From Polyangiaceae bacterium (lineage in GTDB: Bacteria; Myxococcota; Polyangia; Polyangiales; Polyangiaceae), in NCBI GenBank assembly GCA_025936205.1, contig JAICTU010000488.1, forward strand, positions 1-6,694: a stretch of DNA of 6,694 nucleotides, in the 5' to 3' direction. The number at the start of each line of letters is the position of its first letter. Position 1 is the stretch's first letter. The notes below the pieces were generated by a model. That model had not been told where the DNA came from. It saw only the letters and a program-made list of their open reading frames with translations, and searched no databases. A program made the translations under genes and the position numbers. Below are positions 1 to 6,181 of this stretch, piece by piece.

Positions 1-517
1 GGAGAGCTACCGCGTGCTGTGTGCCTATCGCCAGGGCGCGCGCGGAGTCGAGCGGCTGAATGACGAGATCGAGGGCTGGCTGGCGCGCGCGCGGCTGATC
101 GATCCGCAAGCGCGCTTCTATGAGAATCGCCCGGTGCTGGTCACGCGCAATGACTACGGCCTGGGGCTGTTCAACGGGGACGTCGGCGTGGTCGTGCGCG
201 ACGGACCGCGGCTGCGCGTCTGCTTTCAGGGCACGGAGGGGCTGCGCTTCCTGGCACCGAGCCGCTTGCCCCCGCACGAGACGGTGTTCGCCATGACCAT
301 CCACAAGAGCCAGGGCTCGGAGTTCAACGCCGTGTCGGTGGTGCTGCCGGAGACGGTGTCGCCGTTGCTCAGCCGCGAGCTGCTCTACACCGCCGTGACG
401 CGCGCGCGGCAGCGCGTGGACGTGCTGGGAGCGCGCGACGTGGTGCGCGCCGCGGTGGGGCGCGCCATTCAACGCGCCAGCGGCCTGCACGACGCGCTCT
501 GGTCTCAACGCGCCTGA
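1..517 (+). CDS. recD: RecD, exodeoxyribonuclease V alpha subunit (C-terminal part, 5' truncated)
   Basis: C-terminal end of the RecD helicase subunit of RecBCD, the cytoplasmic complex that unwinds and degrades double-strand DNA ends before recombinational repair. The reading frame is open at the window edge (first full codon at base 2, Glu-Ser-Tyr-Arg), so the GTG at base 14 is an internal Val and not a start. The UvrD_C_2-type helicase domain is clear: RPVLVTRNDYGLGLFNGDVG, then AMTIHKSQGSEFN (motif V/Va region), then ELLYTAVTRARQRV (motif VI with the arginine finger), and a short tail with SGLHDAL. These segments and their order match known RecD proteins closely. The stop is TGA at 515-517. 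recB and recC would be expected upstream, outside the window. The next gene is convergent. Identification is firm; only about the last 170 residues are visible. Confidence 0.95.
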   Translation, partial: ESYRVLCAYRQGARGVERLNDEIEGWLARARLIDPQARFYENRPVLVTRNDYGLGLFNGDVGVVVRDGPRLRVCFQGTEGLRFLAPSRLPPHETVFAMTIHKSQGSEFNAVSVVLPETVSPLLSRELLYTAVTRARQRVDVLGARDVVRAAVGRAIQRASGLHDALWSQRA

Positions 518-524
518 GGCGCGT
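508..524 (+). terminator. Hairpin centred on the recD stop codon
   Basis: Perfect inverted repeat ACGCGCC / GGCGCGT (7 bp, GC-rich), with the TGA stop codon itself as the 3-nt loop. There is no T-tract behind it, so it is not a classical intrinsic terminator. It may act with the larger hairpin at 538-566 as a transcript end or 3' stabiliser. The pairing is seen directly; the function is inferred. Confidence 0.4.
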
Positions 525-537
525 GCTCTGCGACAAC

Positions 538-566
538 GGCGGCGGCTCACGACGAAAGCCGCCGCC
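538..566. terminator. GC-rich hairpin between convergent recD and peptide gene
   Basis: Perfect 10-bp inverted repeat GGCGGCGGCT / AGCCGCCGCC with a 9-nt loop (548-556), lying in the 80-nt gap between two converging genes. It is the strongest stem in the gap and could serve as a bidirectional terminator for recD on the plus strand and the peptide gene on the minus strand. Neither strand has a U-tract after the stem, so a Rho-dependent or 3'-protective role is equally possible. Confidence 0.5.
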
Positions 567-597
567 CGTCAGCTAGTGGACTCGGCTCAAACGGCGC

Positions 598-819
598 TCA
601 GAAGATGCTGCCGATCCAGCCGATGACCTTCTTGCCCACGTCGACGACCGTTTGAACGGCGTCGACGCCCTTCTTGATGTCGCCTGCGTGGTTCGTCACC
701 CAGTTGTAGGCATCCTTGAGGACGCCCCAGACGCTGCCGCCGTTGACCAGCGCCAACTCATCCATGCTCAGCTCGATCCCGACCTCGCCCCACTGGGCGT
801 TCATGCTCTCCGTGCTCAT
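598..819 (-). CDS. Double-glycine leader peptide, bacteriocin/microcin-like precursor
   Basis: A 73-aa protein reading as a leader plus core. Residues 1-28 form the leader: ELSMDELALVNGG matches the class II bacteriocin / microcin V type (hydrophobic positions spaced before Gly-Gly; compare MRTLTLNELDSVSGG of microcin V). Peptides of this type are cut after GG and exported by C39-peptidase ABC transporters. The predicted core is residues 29-73 (45 aa), starting SVWGVLKDAYNWV and ending KKVIGWIGSIF. It has no Cys, so thioether lanthipeptide chemistry is not expected. It has five Lys, four Asp, one His and three Trp, with hydrophobic residues every 3-4 positions (34, 37, 41, 48, 52, 55, 59, 65, 69, 72), suggesting an amphipathic, membrane-active helix. 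AGGAG lies 9 nt before ATG-819; Met6 is a weaker alternative start. No transporter, immunity protein or modifying enzyme is recognisable in the window. A signalling peptide or another secreted small protein with the same leader type is also possible. Confidence 0.8.
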   Translation of the reverse strand: MSTESMNAQWGEVGIELSMDELALVNGGSVWGVLKDAYNWVTNHAGDIKKGVDAVQTVVDVGKKVIGWIGSIF

Positions 820-828
820 GCTCGTTCT

Positions 829-833
829 CTCCT
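829..833 (-). promoter_or_regulatory. Ribosome binding site of the GG-leader peptide gene
   Basis: AGGAG on the minus strand, 9 nt before the ATG at 819. It favours Met1 over the in-frame Met6, where GGAG lies inside the coding sequence at similar spacing. Confidence 0.65.
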
Positions 834-922
834 GACTGTGTGTTGATGTGCCTCAGACGCCGAACCCCTCGAGCTCGACGTTCAACGGCGACAGTCGGCC
901 TCGCCTCACAGCGAGTTGCCTG

Positions 923-941
923 CGAGCGCTCGAGCAATTGC
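923..941. repeat. Two adjacent palindromes, possible operator
   Basis: CGAGCGCTCG (923-932) is a perfect 10-bp palindrome, followed one base later by the perfect 8-bp palindrome GCAATTGC (934-941). TTGC at 916-919 and GCAA at 934-937 flank the first one as a further imperfect dyad. They lie 104-122 nt upstream of the peptide start and about 155-170 nt upstream of the barrel gene start. Such dyads can bind dimeric repressors, but short palindromes also occur by chance in GC-rich DNA. Confidence 0.3.
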
Positions 942-1012
942 GACCTCGGTGGATCAGCGCGTCCAACCCCGCTCGGCAGGTCGTTTTCTGGCAACCGGGC
1001 CCCGCGCGTACC

Positions 1013-1036
1013 CGACTCCAACGATGAATGGAGTCG
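1013..1036. repeat. Perfect inverted repeat upstream of the envelope operon
   Basis: CGACTCCA (1013-1020) and TGGAGTCG (1029-1036) form an 8-bp perfect inverted repeat around an 8-nt spacer, ending 57 nt before the first operon start. It could be an operator or a 5' leader hairpin. No transcription start is known, so the two cannot be told apart from sequence. Confidence 0.4.
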
Positions 1037-1080
1037 TCGCGCGCCAAGCCCGGCATCCGGCAGCGGGTCGGCACGGCGCC

Positions 1081-1085
1081 AGGAG
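1081..1085 (+). promoter_or_regulatory. Ribosome binding site setting the start of the first barrel gene
   Basis: AGGAG at 1081-1085 lies 8 nt before the ATG at 1094, an ideal distance, and only 2 nt before the ATG at 1088. This argues for a start at 1094 and against the longer frame opening at 1028. Confidence 0.7.
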
Positions 1086-1093
1086 AAATGGAA

Positions 1094-1930
1094 ATGACCT
1101 CGAGCAAGGATTCGGCGCCGTCCCGGGCGCGGCGCGCAGGGGCTTGGCTCTCAGCTGCCCTGTGCGCTTGCGCGGGCCTATGGTCGGAGGCTGCCCACGC
1201 ACAGCGCGGTGAGGCGTACGCCATGAACGAAGAGCTGGCCGTGCGCCGCAGCCCGGACGATGGCTTTCCGGGGCTGTTCGACACGCAGCTGGCGCGCCAG
1301 GGCGCCTTCGTCGTCAACTTGCCTGCGAGCAGCCTCTACTACGGGGTCACGCGCGACCTGACAGTGGGCACCATCCTGTGGTCCTACTTGCCCCTGGCGT
1401 ACGGGCGCGCGGGTGCCTCCGGGCTGGCTCGCTATCGGCTCGGCAGCAGCAGCTGGTTCCGGAGCACGGCCGACGTGGTCCTGGCCGGGCTCACGGTGGC
1501 GAGCGACGACCACCGCGGCAATGCGCCGGTCGGCGTGGGCATGCTGGGCAGCAACACCGAGTTTGCCCTGAATCGCTGGAACCGTGTGACCGCCACGGCC
1601 TGGCTCGGGCATGTGCTCGCGAACGAGAGCAACGGCCGCCACATCGGTATGACCGCGGTCTCACTCGGCGGCACGTACTCGCTCGTGCTGGCCTCCTGGG
1701 CTTCCCTGAACGTGACCGGCCTCTACCTGATCTCCGGCACCGCGCAGATGGAGTCCTACGGCAATATGATGGACGCCGACTGGACCGGGATGATCCGCCC
1801 CGCCGATCGGCTCTTCACGCGCGGCACGCTGAGCCTGCGCTCCGGCAGCTGGCTGTTCAATCTGGGGGCGATGCGGCTCGGCCCGAACGTGCTCCCCTGG
1901 GTCAACGTCGCGTTCGAAGTGGGAGGTTGA
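1094..1930 (+). CDS. Secreted outer-membrane beta-barrel-like protein
   Basis: A 278-aa protein with a Sec signal peptide: basic n-region with RARR (residues 11-14), hydrophobic core AGAWLSAALCACAGLW, and likely cleavage at AHA|Q (36/37). The mature part is about 242 residues of alternating short segments rich in Gly, Ser, Tyr, Trp and hydrophobic residues (for example SSLYYGVTRDLTVGTILW and TYSLVLASWASLNVTGLYL), typical of antiparallel beta strands in outer-membrane barrels. It has no long hydrophobic helix after the signal and no TonB-box or plug that I recognise. The start was chosen by AGGAG at 8 nt; the longer frame from 1028 would put a poor, arginine-rich extension before the signal peptide. 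It is the first gene of a three-gene operon, with its stop 1 nt before the next start. I do not recognise a named family; a porin-like, adhesin or transport-accessory role cannot be separated. The barrel call is an inference from composition and pattern. Confidence 0.7.
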   Translation: MTSSKDSAPSRARRAGAWLSAALCACAGLWSEAAHAQRGEAYAMNEELAVRRSPDDGFPGLFDTQLARQGAFVVNLPASSLYYGVTRDLTVGTILWSYLPLAYGRAGASGLARYRLGSSSWFRSTADVVLAGLTVASDDHRGNAPVGVGMLGSNTEFALNRWNRVTATAWLGHVLANESNGRHIGMTAVSLGGTYSLVLASWASLNVTGLYLISGTAQMESYGNMMDADWTGMIRPADRLFTRGTLSLRSGSWLFNLGAMRLGPNVLPWVNVAFEVGG

Positions 1931-1931
1931 G

Positions 1932-3272
1932 ATGCGACGGAGGCGTGCTGGTTTGAGCTTCGGGGCGCTCTGCAGCCTGGTGATCGGAACGGGCTGCGTG
2001 AGCCAGGGGGAGATGCTGGGGCCGCCTTACGAGGTGGTCGTGCTGGATCGCGTCGAAGGGGCCGCCGGCAGCGTCGCCAATGCAATGGAGGGGCCGGATG
2101 CCGGCTTCGCTCTGCGCAGGCGCGAGCTGGAGACGATCGAAGATTTCAATCAGCTGTCGGCGCCGGCGTTTCGCATCCGCCAGGGTGGCACGCTGACGGC
2201 CGCGATCGTCAACGGCGACACGGTCAACTCCGGCACGTTCAACGGCGGTGAAGCGCCGGATCTGCGCTACGTGGTGGAAGACGGCGCCGCGGTGCCGCGC
2301 GACTACGCGACGCTGATGATGTTCAGCGCTGCATACCAGTTCGAGACCGTCTCGGAGGGGCTGCGAGCGGCCACCAACGATCGCATCCGGGCCGCGCTGG
2401 ATGCCCATGGCGCGCTGGACGTGATCTTTGGACCAGAGGTGCAGGCGCGGATCGACGGGGTGAAGGCCTCGCTGCGCATGCGCACCAACGCCTTCTTTTT
2501 CCCCGACGGCTGGCAGTTTGGCCTGGCACTGAGCTCCCCGCTCGAGCGGGCACCGCTTGCCACCGACCGGAGGGTGATCGCTCACGAGCTCGGCCACGCG
2601 GTGTTTCAGCTGTCCTTCTACCGTGGCGAGCCGGCCACCTGCCACGAAGACGAAGCCCGCGAGAACGAGCAAGACCCGTGGTTCGAGGGCAGGTTGGAGT
2701 CGGAGCTGGCGCTGGGCGGGCTCAACGAGGGCTTCGCCGACTGGATGTCGTTCGCCGTCACCGGCGGCACCGACCCGATCGAGGCCATCGCGGTCCCGGA
2801 TAACGACAAGCTGGACGAGAACGTCGCCGAGCGCGTCCTCACGCGGGATACCTTTCGCTGGAGCAACATCCTCGATCAGGATGACGACGCGCAGAGCGAC
2901 CGGCGTTGCGCCGGCAAATACTGCATCGGTACCCTGTTCGCGCGTTCGCTGGTCGCGGCCTATCTGAAGGCGGGCCACGACGCCGACGACGAGCGGGCGC
3001 GCCACGAGTTTTCGGGCGAGGTCGTCGAGGCGCTAGAGGGGGCGCAGGCCGCCCTGAGGGATATTGGTCTACCGTTGCCAGGCGACGACGTGGCGCGCTG
3101 CGAGGTCCGCGAAGAAGTCTCGAGCAGCGAAGACGCTCCCCTGGTCGGAGCGTTTCTCCAGGCGTTCCTGACGGGGCTGCCCAGCGACACGCGCAAGGAC
3201 CTGTGCGGCGAGCTGGTGGATCGCTTCGAAGCAGGCTTTCCGGCGGAGTTCAGGAAGGAATGTGAACCATGA
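1932..3272 (+). CDS. Putative lipoprotein zinc metallopeptidase, gluzincin-like
   Basis: A 446-aa protein with an arginine-rich N-terminus (MRRRR), a hydrophobic stretch and Cys22 in VIGTGC, which resembles a lipobox (although -3 is Gly rather than Leu/Val/Ile), so it is probably lipid-anchored outside the cytoplasm. The zinc site is clear: HELGHAV with His218, Glu219 (catalytic) and His222, then LNEGFADWMS with Glu266 as likely third ligand. The N-E-x-x-x-D spacing (Glu266, Asp270) is as in thermolysin-type gluzincins. The gap between the two motifs (44 residues from His222 to Glu266) is longer than the roughly 20 residues in thermolysin; the insert holds an acidic Cys-containing segment. 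Six further cysteines (237, 326, 331, 390, 425, 444) fit a disulfide-bonded extracytoplasmic protein. GGGAGG lies 5 nt before ATG-1932. It is probably translationally coupled to both neighbours. The substrate is unknown; maturation or degradation of envelope proteins or of the nearby peptide are guesses. No MEROPS family is assigned. Confidence 0.75.
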   Translation: MRRRRAGLSFGALCSLVIGTGCVSQGEMLGPPYEVVVLDRVEGAAGSVANAMEGPDAGFALRRRELETIEDFNQLSAPAFRIRQGGTLTAAIVNGDTVNSGTFNGGEAPDLRYVVEDGAAVPRDYATLMMFSAAYQFETVSEGLRAATNDRIRAALDAHGALDVIFGPEVQARIDGVKASLRMRTNAFFFPDGWQFGLALSSPLERAPLATDRRVIAHELGHAVFQLSFYRGEPATCHEDEARENEQDPWFEGRLESELALGGLNEGFADWMSFAVTGGTDPIEAIAVPDNDKLDENVAERVLTRDTFRWSNILDQDDDAQSDRRCAGKYCIGTLFARSLVAAYLKAGHDADDERARHEFSGEVVEALEGAQAALRDIGLPLPGDDVARCEVREEVSSSEDAPLVGAFLQAFLTGLPSDTRKDLCGELVDRFEAGFPAEFRKECEP

Positions 3273-3910
3273 AAATCGAGAGTGCGCGAGCTCACCAGCT
3301 CGCGGCCTGGACGTCGGCGTTGGTTTTGACGCTCGGGCTGGCGCGCAGCGCGAGCGCTCAGCAAGACGCGCCCGGCTCGGGTCCGTCCGGAGACGAGAGC
3401 AGCCCCGGCGTCAGCTATGCGCTCGGCGTATCACTCGGCTTCTTGCAGCAGCGAGCGCTGGGCAATACGAGCCATACCGCGTTCATCCCTTCGCTGCTCG
3501 GGCTCGCGTACGTGCCGCTCGCTCCGCGCTTGTTTCTGCGACCCGGGCTCCGGCTGGGCTACACGGGGCTGAATCAGGCTGGCGCATCGTACGGGGCCCG
3601 CATCGAGGAGCACGGCGTGCAGGGCACTGCCGAGCTCGGCATCTCCTATGATGCCTGGCTGGTCCCCGCGTTCGCCGTCGGCACCGGCTTCGACTATCGC
3701 TCCGTCAACTTCGTGGGCAGAGGCATCGTCGCCGACTCCGACGCCATCGACCGCAAGGAGTGGCTGGGGCTCGGTTTTGCCCAGCTGGGCCTCGGCATCC
3801 CGCTCTTCCGCGGAGGCCTGGTCATGGAGCCGTACGCGCGCCTCCAGTACACGCTCTCCGACGACCGCTCGCTCTGGCAGCTCGGGTTCGATCTCAGCTT
3901 CGCGCTCTGA
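3269..3910 (+). CDS. Small outer-membrane beta-barrel-like protein
   Basis: A 213-aa protein with a Sec signal peptide (hydrophobic LAAWTSALVLTLGLA, cleavage at ASA|Q, 30/31). The mature part is about 183 residues, the usual size of an eight-stranded barrel such as the OmpA-like or OMP_b-brl group. Strand-like segments alternate with short turns: VSYALGVSLGFL, LFLRPGLRLGYTGL, VQGTAELGISYDAW, FAVGTGFDYRSVNFVG, WLGLGFAQLGLGI, MEPYARLQYTLSD and the last strand LWQLGFDLSFAL. The final residue is Leu and not the usual Phe/Trp, though Phe is two residues earlier. The start overlaps the metallopeptidase stop as ATGA, with AAGGA 9 nt upstream (3255-3259), so translation is likely coupled. It is the last gene of the operon, ending 6 nt from the convergent kinase gene. 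Function is unknown; barrel topology is inferred. Confidence 0.75.
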   Translation: MKIESARAHQLAAWTSALVLTLGLARSASAQQDAPGSGPSGDESSPGVSYALGVSLGFLQQRALGNTSHTAFIPSLLGLAYVPLAPRLFLRPGLRLGYTGLNQAGASYGARIEEHGVQGTAELGISYDAWLVPAFAVGTGFDYRSVNFVGRGIVADSDAIDRKEWLGLGFAQLGLGIPLFRGGLVMEPYARLQYTLSDDRSLWQLGFDLSFAL

Positions 3911-3916
3911 GAGCGC
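3902..3916. terminator. Hairpin centred on the stop codon of the last operon gene
   Basis: GCGCTC / GAGCGC (6 bp) with the TGA stop at 3908-3910 as loop; the whole 15-nt sequence is an almost perfect palindrome. It occupies the entire 6-nt gap to the convergent kinase stop at 3917-3919. It has no T-tract. It is probably part of a bidirectional transcript end, but that role is inferred. Confidence 0.4.
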
Positions 3917-5959
3917 TCACTCGGCGCGCAGCCACTCGAGCGCGCACGCGACGAGGATGGCCGCGCGCGCTTCGCGCTCCGGCACCGGGCGCCCCGTGTC
4001 CTGTCCCCAGGCGGCCAGGCGCAGGATCGCGTCGGACAGCATCAGCCCTGCGTCCATCAGAGCGAGCAGCTCGATCAACGTCGCCGGTGCGCCACCGCGC
4101 TCGTCTTCCGAGGCGGCCGCATCGAAGCGGCGGCCCGGATGCAAGCGCGTCATGTGCGCGAGCGGATCGGCGGACTGTCGCAGCTGGAGCATGGCGCCAG
4201 CCATCATGGGCACCGTCAGATCCAGATCGAGCGGAAATTCCACGTGGCCCGGCTCAGAGCCACGATAGAGGTGGACGCGACCATCCCGCCAGCAACACAG
4301 GGACGCGACGCGGTCGCGGCCCTGATTGCGGATGGCCCGGAACACCGCGGTCGGCTCGGCCATGCCCAAGCCGATCAAAGTGTCACCCAGGCGGCCACCG
4401 AAGGAGCGCAGGCTGCGCAGGGCCTGATCGAGCTGTTCCTGATCGATCAGCTTGAGCCGGAGCGCATACTGGCCGAGCAGCTCTTCGCGGTCGGAAGAGG
4501 CGACGTGCAGCAGGCGTCCCGCCGAGAGGTACATGTCCTTGCGGTCGGGATCGCCGCGCCGGTTGGTGCGGGCCACGAACAGCGCCCCCGTCTCGCGGCG
4601 CATGCGCATGCGCGCGAGCACGTCGAGCATGGTCGTCTCGGCGAGATCGGCGGTGAAATCGGGGACACCGGGCTCGAAGAGCTGGCCCGTGGTCGTCGTC
4701 GTCGAGGGCATCAAGTAGCGCGACAGCTCGTCGATGCGCTCGACCTTGCGAAACTCAGCACCGAGCAGCGAAACTTCGTCGTCGAGCTTCAGTTGACCCG
4801 TCGCCGCGAGCTCCAGCAGCGTCGCGAAGGAGACGTCGGAGTGGATCACCACATTGCCGCGGCGGATGATCGACGCTTCGGTCGTGCGCTGGGACCGACC
4901 CGACGCCAGGCCCTTGCCACCGAGCCCGGCCTGGGAACCATTGCGCAGCCGCTGCTCGAACTGACGGGCAACCGCGTTGGCGTCGAGCGCACGCGCGACC
5001 CACTCGGCCAGTGTGGTGCGCGCCTGCGTGGCGTCGAACCAGGGCTCCAGGCTCGCGGCCAGCTCGGCCGCGTCGGGGTAGCGAGCTTCCGGCTCTCGCT
5101 CCAGGGCGCGCGTGCAGCTCTGGAACAGCGCCGCCGGCATCTGGTCGGCAGCACGGCGCAACAGCTCGATGTTGGCCTCGCGAATCGAAAGCAAGATCGC
5201 CAGCTGGCCGTTGCCGGGAAAGATCTTGCCGCCCACCAGCATCTCGCCGAGCACCACCCCGAGCGCGAAGATGTCCGCGCGCAGGTCGAACGGATCGCCC
5301 ACCAGCTGCTCGGGCGCGAGATAACCAAACTTGCCCTGGATGCGATCGTTGCGCGCCGGCGCGGGTCCGAGCGCGGCGTGAGCGACGCCGAAATCACCGA
5401 GCTTCACGTCACCGCTGGCCGAGAGATAGATGTTCGTGGGCGAGACGTCACCGTGGGTGAGGTTCAAGCGCGCTCCAGCCGCGTCGGTGGCTGCGTGTAC
5501 CGCGTTCAACGCGCGCGCAACCGAGTGCGCGATGTACACGGCCACGAAGGGCGGCAGATGGCGGCTCTCGTTGGTCGCAAAGCGCAGCAGCCGGTGGAGA
5601 TCGACCCCGGCAACGTATTCCATGGCCAGGTAGGGCTCGTCGCCCACCATGCCTGCGCCGAACACCGTGACCACGTTGGGATGGCGAACGGCGCGGTGCA
5701 AATCCGCCTCTCGGCTGAGCGCTTGATACAGGTCGCCCTTGCTGCGCTCGCGCAGCAGGCGCTTGATCACCAGCTCTTGCGCGGGCCGCAGCCCTTGCCG
5801 GGGCCGGGCGTAGAAGACCTCAGCGGTGCCTCCCACCGCGATGCGGCGCTCGAGCACGAACGGCCCGAACGGTTGAGGCGTCGGATCTCTGGGCGCGGGA
5901 GGCTTGGTGTCCGGCACGACTGCGACTCCCGTCTGGGACGGCGGCCTGGCCATGGGCAT
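3917..5959 (-). CDS. Hanks-type Ser/Thr protein kinase with GYF-like and PATAN/DUF4388-like regions
   Basis: A 680-aa, soluble multidomain kinase with no membrane helix. The kinase domain spans roughly residues 31-310: Gly-loop IAVGGTAEVFYA, Lys66 in ELVIKRLL, Glu84 in the C-helix, catalytic loop HGDVSPTN (169-176, Asp171, Asn176), DFG at 189-191, APE at 215-217, then DLRADIFALGVVLGEML. All ATP- and metal-binding residues are present. The loop is non-RD (Gly170) and has Ser173 where most Ser/Thr kinases have Lys, a variant often seen in myxobacterial kinases. Residues about 365-417 (IIRRGNVVIHSDVSFATLLE to DELSRYL) resemble the GYF_2-like domain, and about 430-590 resemble PATAN/DUF4388 followed by helices with the pattern RLGDTLIGLG. 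Both are protein-interaction modules in signalling proteins. Between them is a Thr run (420-424). The start could be Met1 (5959) or Met3 (5953); neither has a strong ribosome site. It lies 51 nt behind the 56-aa gene on the same strand. Substrate is unknown. Confidence 0.9.
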   Translation of the reverse strand: MPMARPPSQTGVAVVPDTKPPAPRDPTPQPFGPFVLERRIAVGGTAEVFYARPRQGLRPAQELVIKRLLRERSKGDLYQALSREADLHRAVRHPNVVTVFGAGMVGDEPYLAMEYVAGVDLHRLLRFATNESRHLPPFVAVYIAHSVARALNAVHAATDAAGARLNLTHGDVSPTNIYLSASGDVKLGDFGVAHAALGPAPARNDRIQGKFGYLAPEQLVGDPFDLRADIFALGVVLGEMLVGGKIFPGNGQLAILLSIREANIELLRRAADQMPAALFQSCTRALEREPEARYPDAAELAASLEPWFDATQARTTLAEWVARALDANAVARQFEQRLRNGSQAGLGGKGLASGRSQRTTEASIIRRGNVVIHSDVSFATLLELAATGQLKLDDEVSLLGAEFRKVERIDELSRYLMPSTTTTTGQLFEPGVPDFTADLAETTMLDVLARMRMRRETGALFVARTNRRGDPDRKDMYLSAGRLLHVASSDREELLGQYALRLKLIDQEQLDQALRSLRSFGGRLGDTLIGLGMAEPTAVFRAIRNQGRDRVASLCCWRDGRVHLYRGSEPGHVEFPLDLDLTVPMMAGAMLQLRQSADPLAHMTRLHPGRRFDAAASEDERGGAPATLIELLALMDAGLMLSDAILRLAAWGQDTGRPVPEREARAAILVACALEWLRAE

Positions 5960-6010
5960 AAGCTCATGCTCGCGACCGCCGTGCTGAGCGCCAGAGCGGC
6001 GATCCGAGCG

Positions 6011-6181
6011 TTAAACGCGGGCTTTGGTCCCCGCCGCCGACTCTTCGGGAGATTGCGCTACATCAACGCGCAGCCTCTCCACTTGCCAGAGGCATTCATC
6101 GAGCGCAGTGCGCAGTTGCCGTTCCGTCACGTAACGCGGATTTTGGGGCGTCCTTGCCCCGTCGGGTTGGCGGTCATCCAT
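6011..6181 (-). CDS. Small 56-aa hypothetical protein upstream of the kinase
   Basis: A short frame with an unusually good ribosome site: AAAGGAGG ends 6 nt before ATG-6181, and the stop is TAA at 6013-6011. The product begins MDDRQPDGARTPQNPRYVTE and ends PEESAAGTKARV. The middle (about residues 17-42, RYVTERQLRTALDECLWQ then VERLRVDVA) alternates charged and hydrophobic residues in a helical pattern and has one Cys and one Trp. It is hydrophilic, without signal peptide or membrane segment, so it is presumably cytoplasmic. The kinase gene follows on the same strand after 51 nt, making co-transcription likely and a partner or substrate role possible. No family is recognised. Support comes from the ribosome site, the clean frame and the position, not from homology. 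Confidence 0.6.
   Translation of the reverse strand: MDDRQPDGARTPQNPRYVTERQLRTALDECLWQVERLRVDVAQSPEESAAGTKARV

Larger units (their letters stand above)
820..1093. other. Divergent intergenic region between peptide gene and envelope operon
   Basis: This 274-nt stretch separates the starts of two divergent transcription units and must hold their promoters unless they are read from elsewhere. I could not find a convincing -35/-10 pair or a sigma-54 site on either strand. Short frames crossing it in several directions lack ribosome sites and recognisable products, so no further gene is called. It contains the palindromes CGAGCTCG (870-877), CGAGCGCTCG (923-932) and GCAATTGC (934-941), and the inverted repeat at 1013-1036. 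Confidence 0.6.

Noticed and set aside
538..566. Hairpin as a classical intrinsic terminator
   Set aside because: The stem is strong but neither strand has a U-tract after it, so it is listed only as terminator-like with moderate confidence.
598..819. Peptide gene as a lanthipeptide or other thioether RiPP
   Set aside because: The predicted core has no cysteine, and no modification enzyme gene is in the window. An unmodified class II-like peptide fits better.
1028..1093. Upstream extension of the first barrel gene to an ATG at 1028 (or 1088)
   Set aside because: The extension would precede a normal signal peptide, and the ribosome site AGGAG at 1081-1085 is correctly spaced only for the ATG at 1094.
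853..1317. Minus- and plus-strand frames crossing the divergent intergenic region (such as 853-1317 minus and 840-1097 plus)
   Set aside because: They overlap real genes, lack ribosome sites and give Arg-rich products typical of random frames in GC-rich DNA.
1902..3005. A 367-codon minus-strand open frame across the metallopeptidase gene
   Set aside because: It shadows the plus-strand gene, which has a signal sequence, zinc motifs and operon spacing. The antisense product has no recognisable features and no ribosome site was evident.
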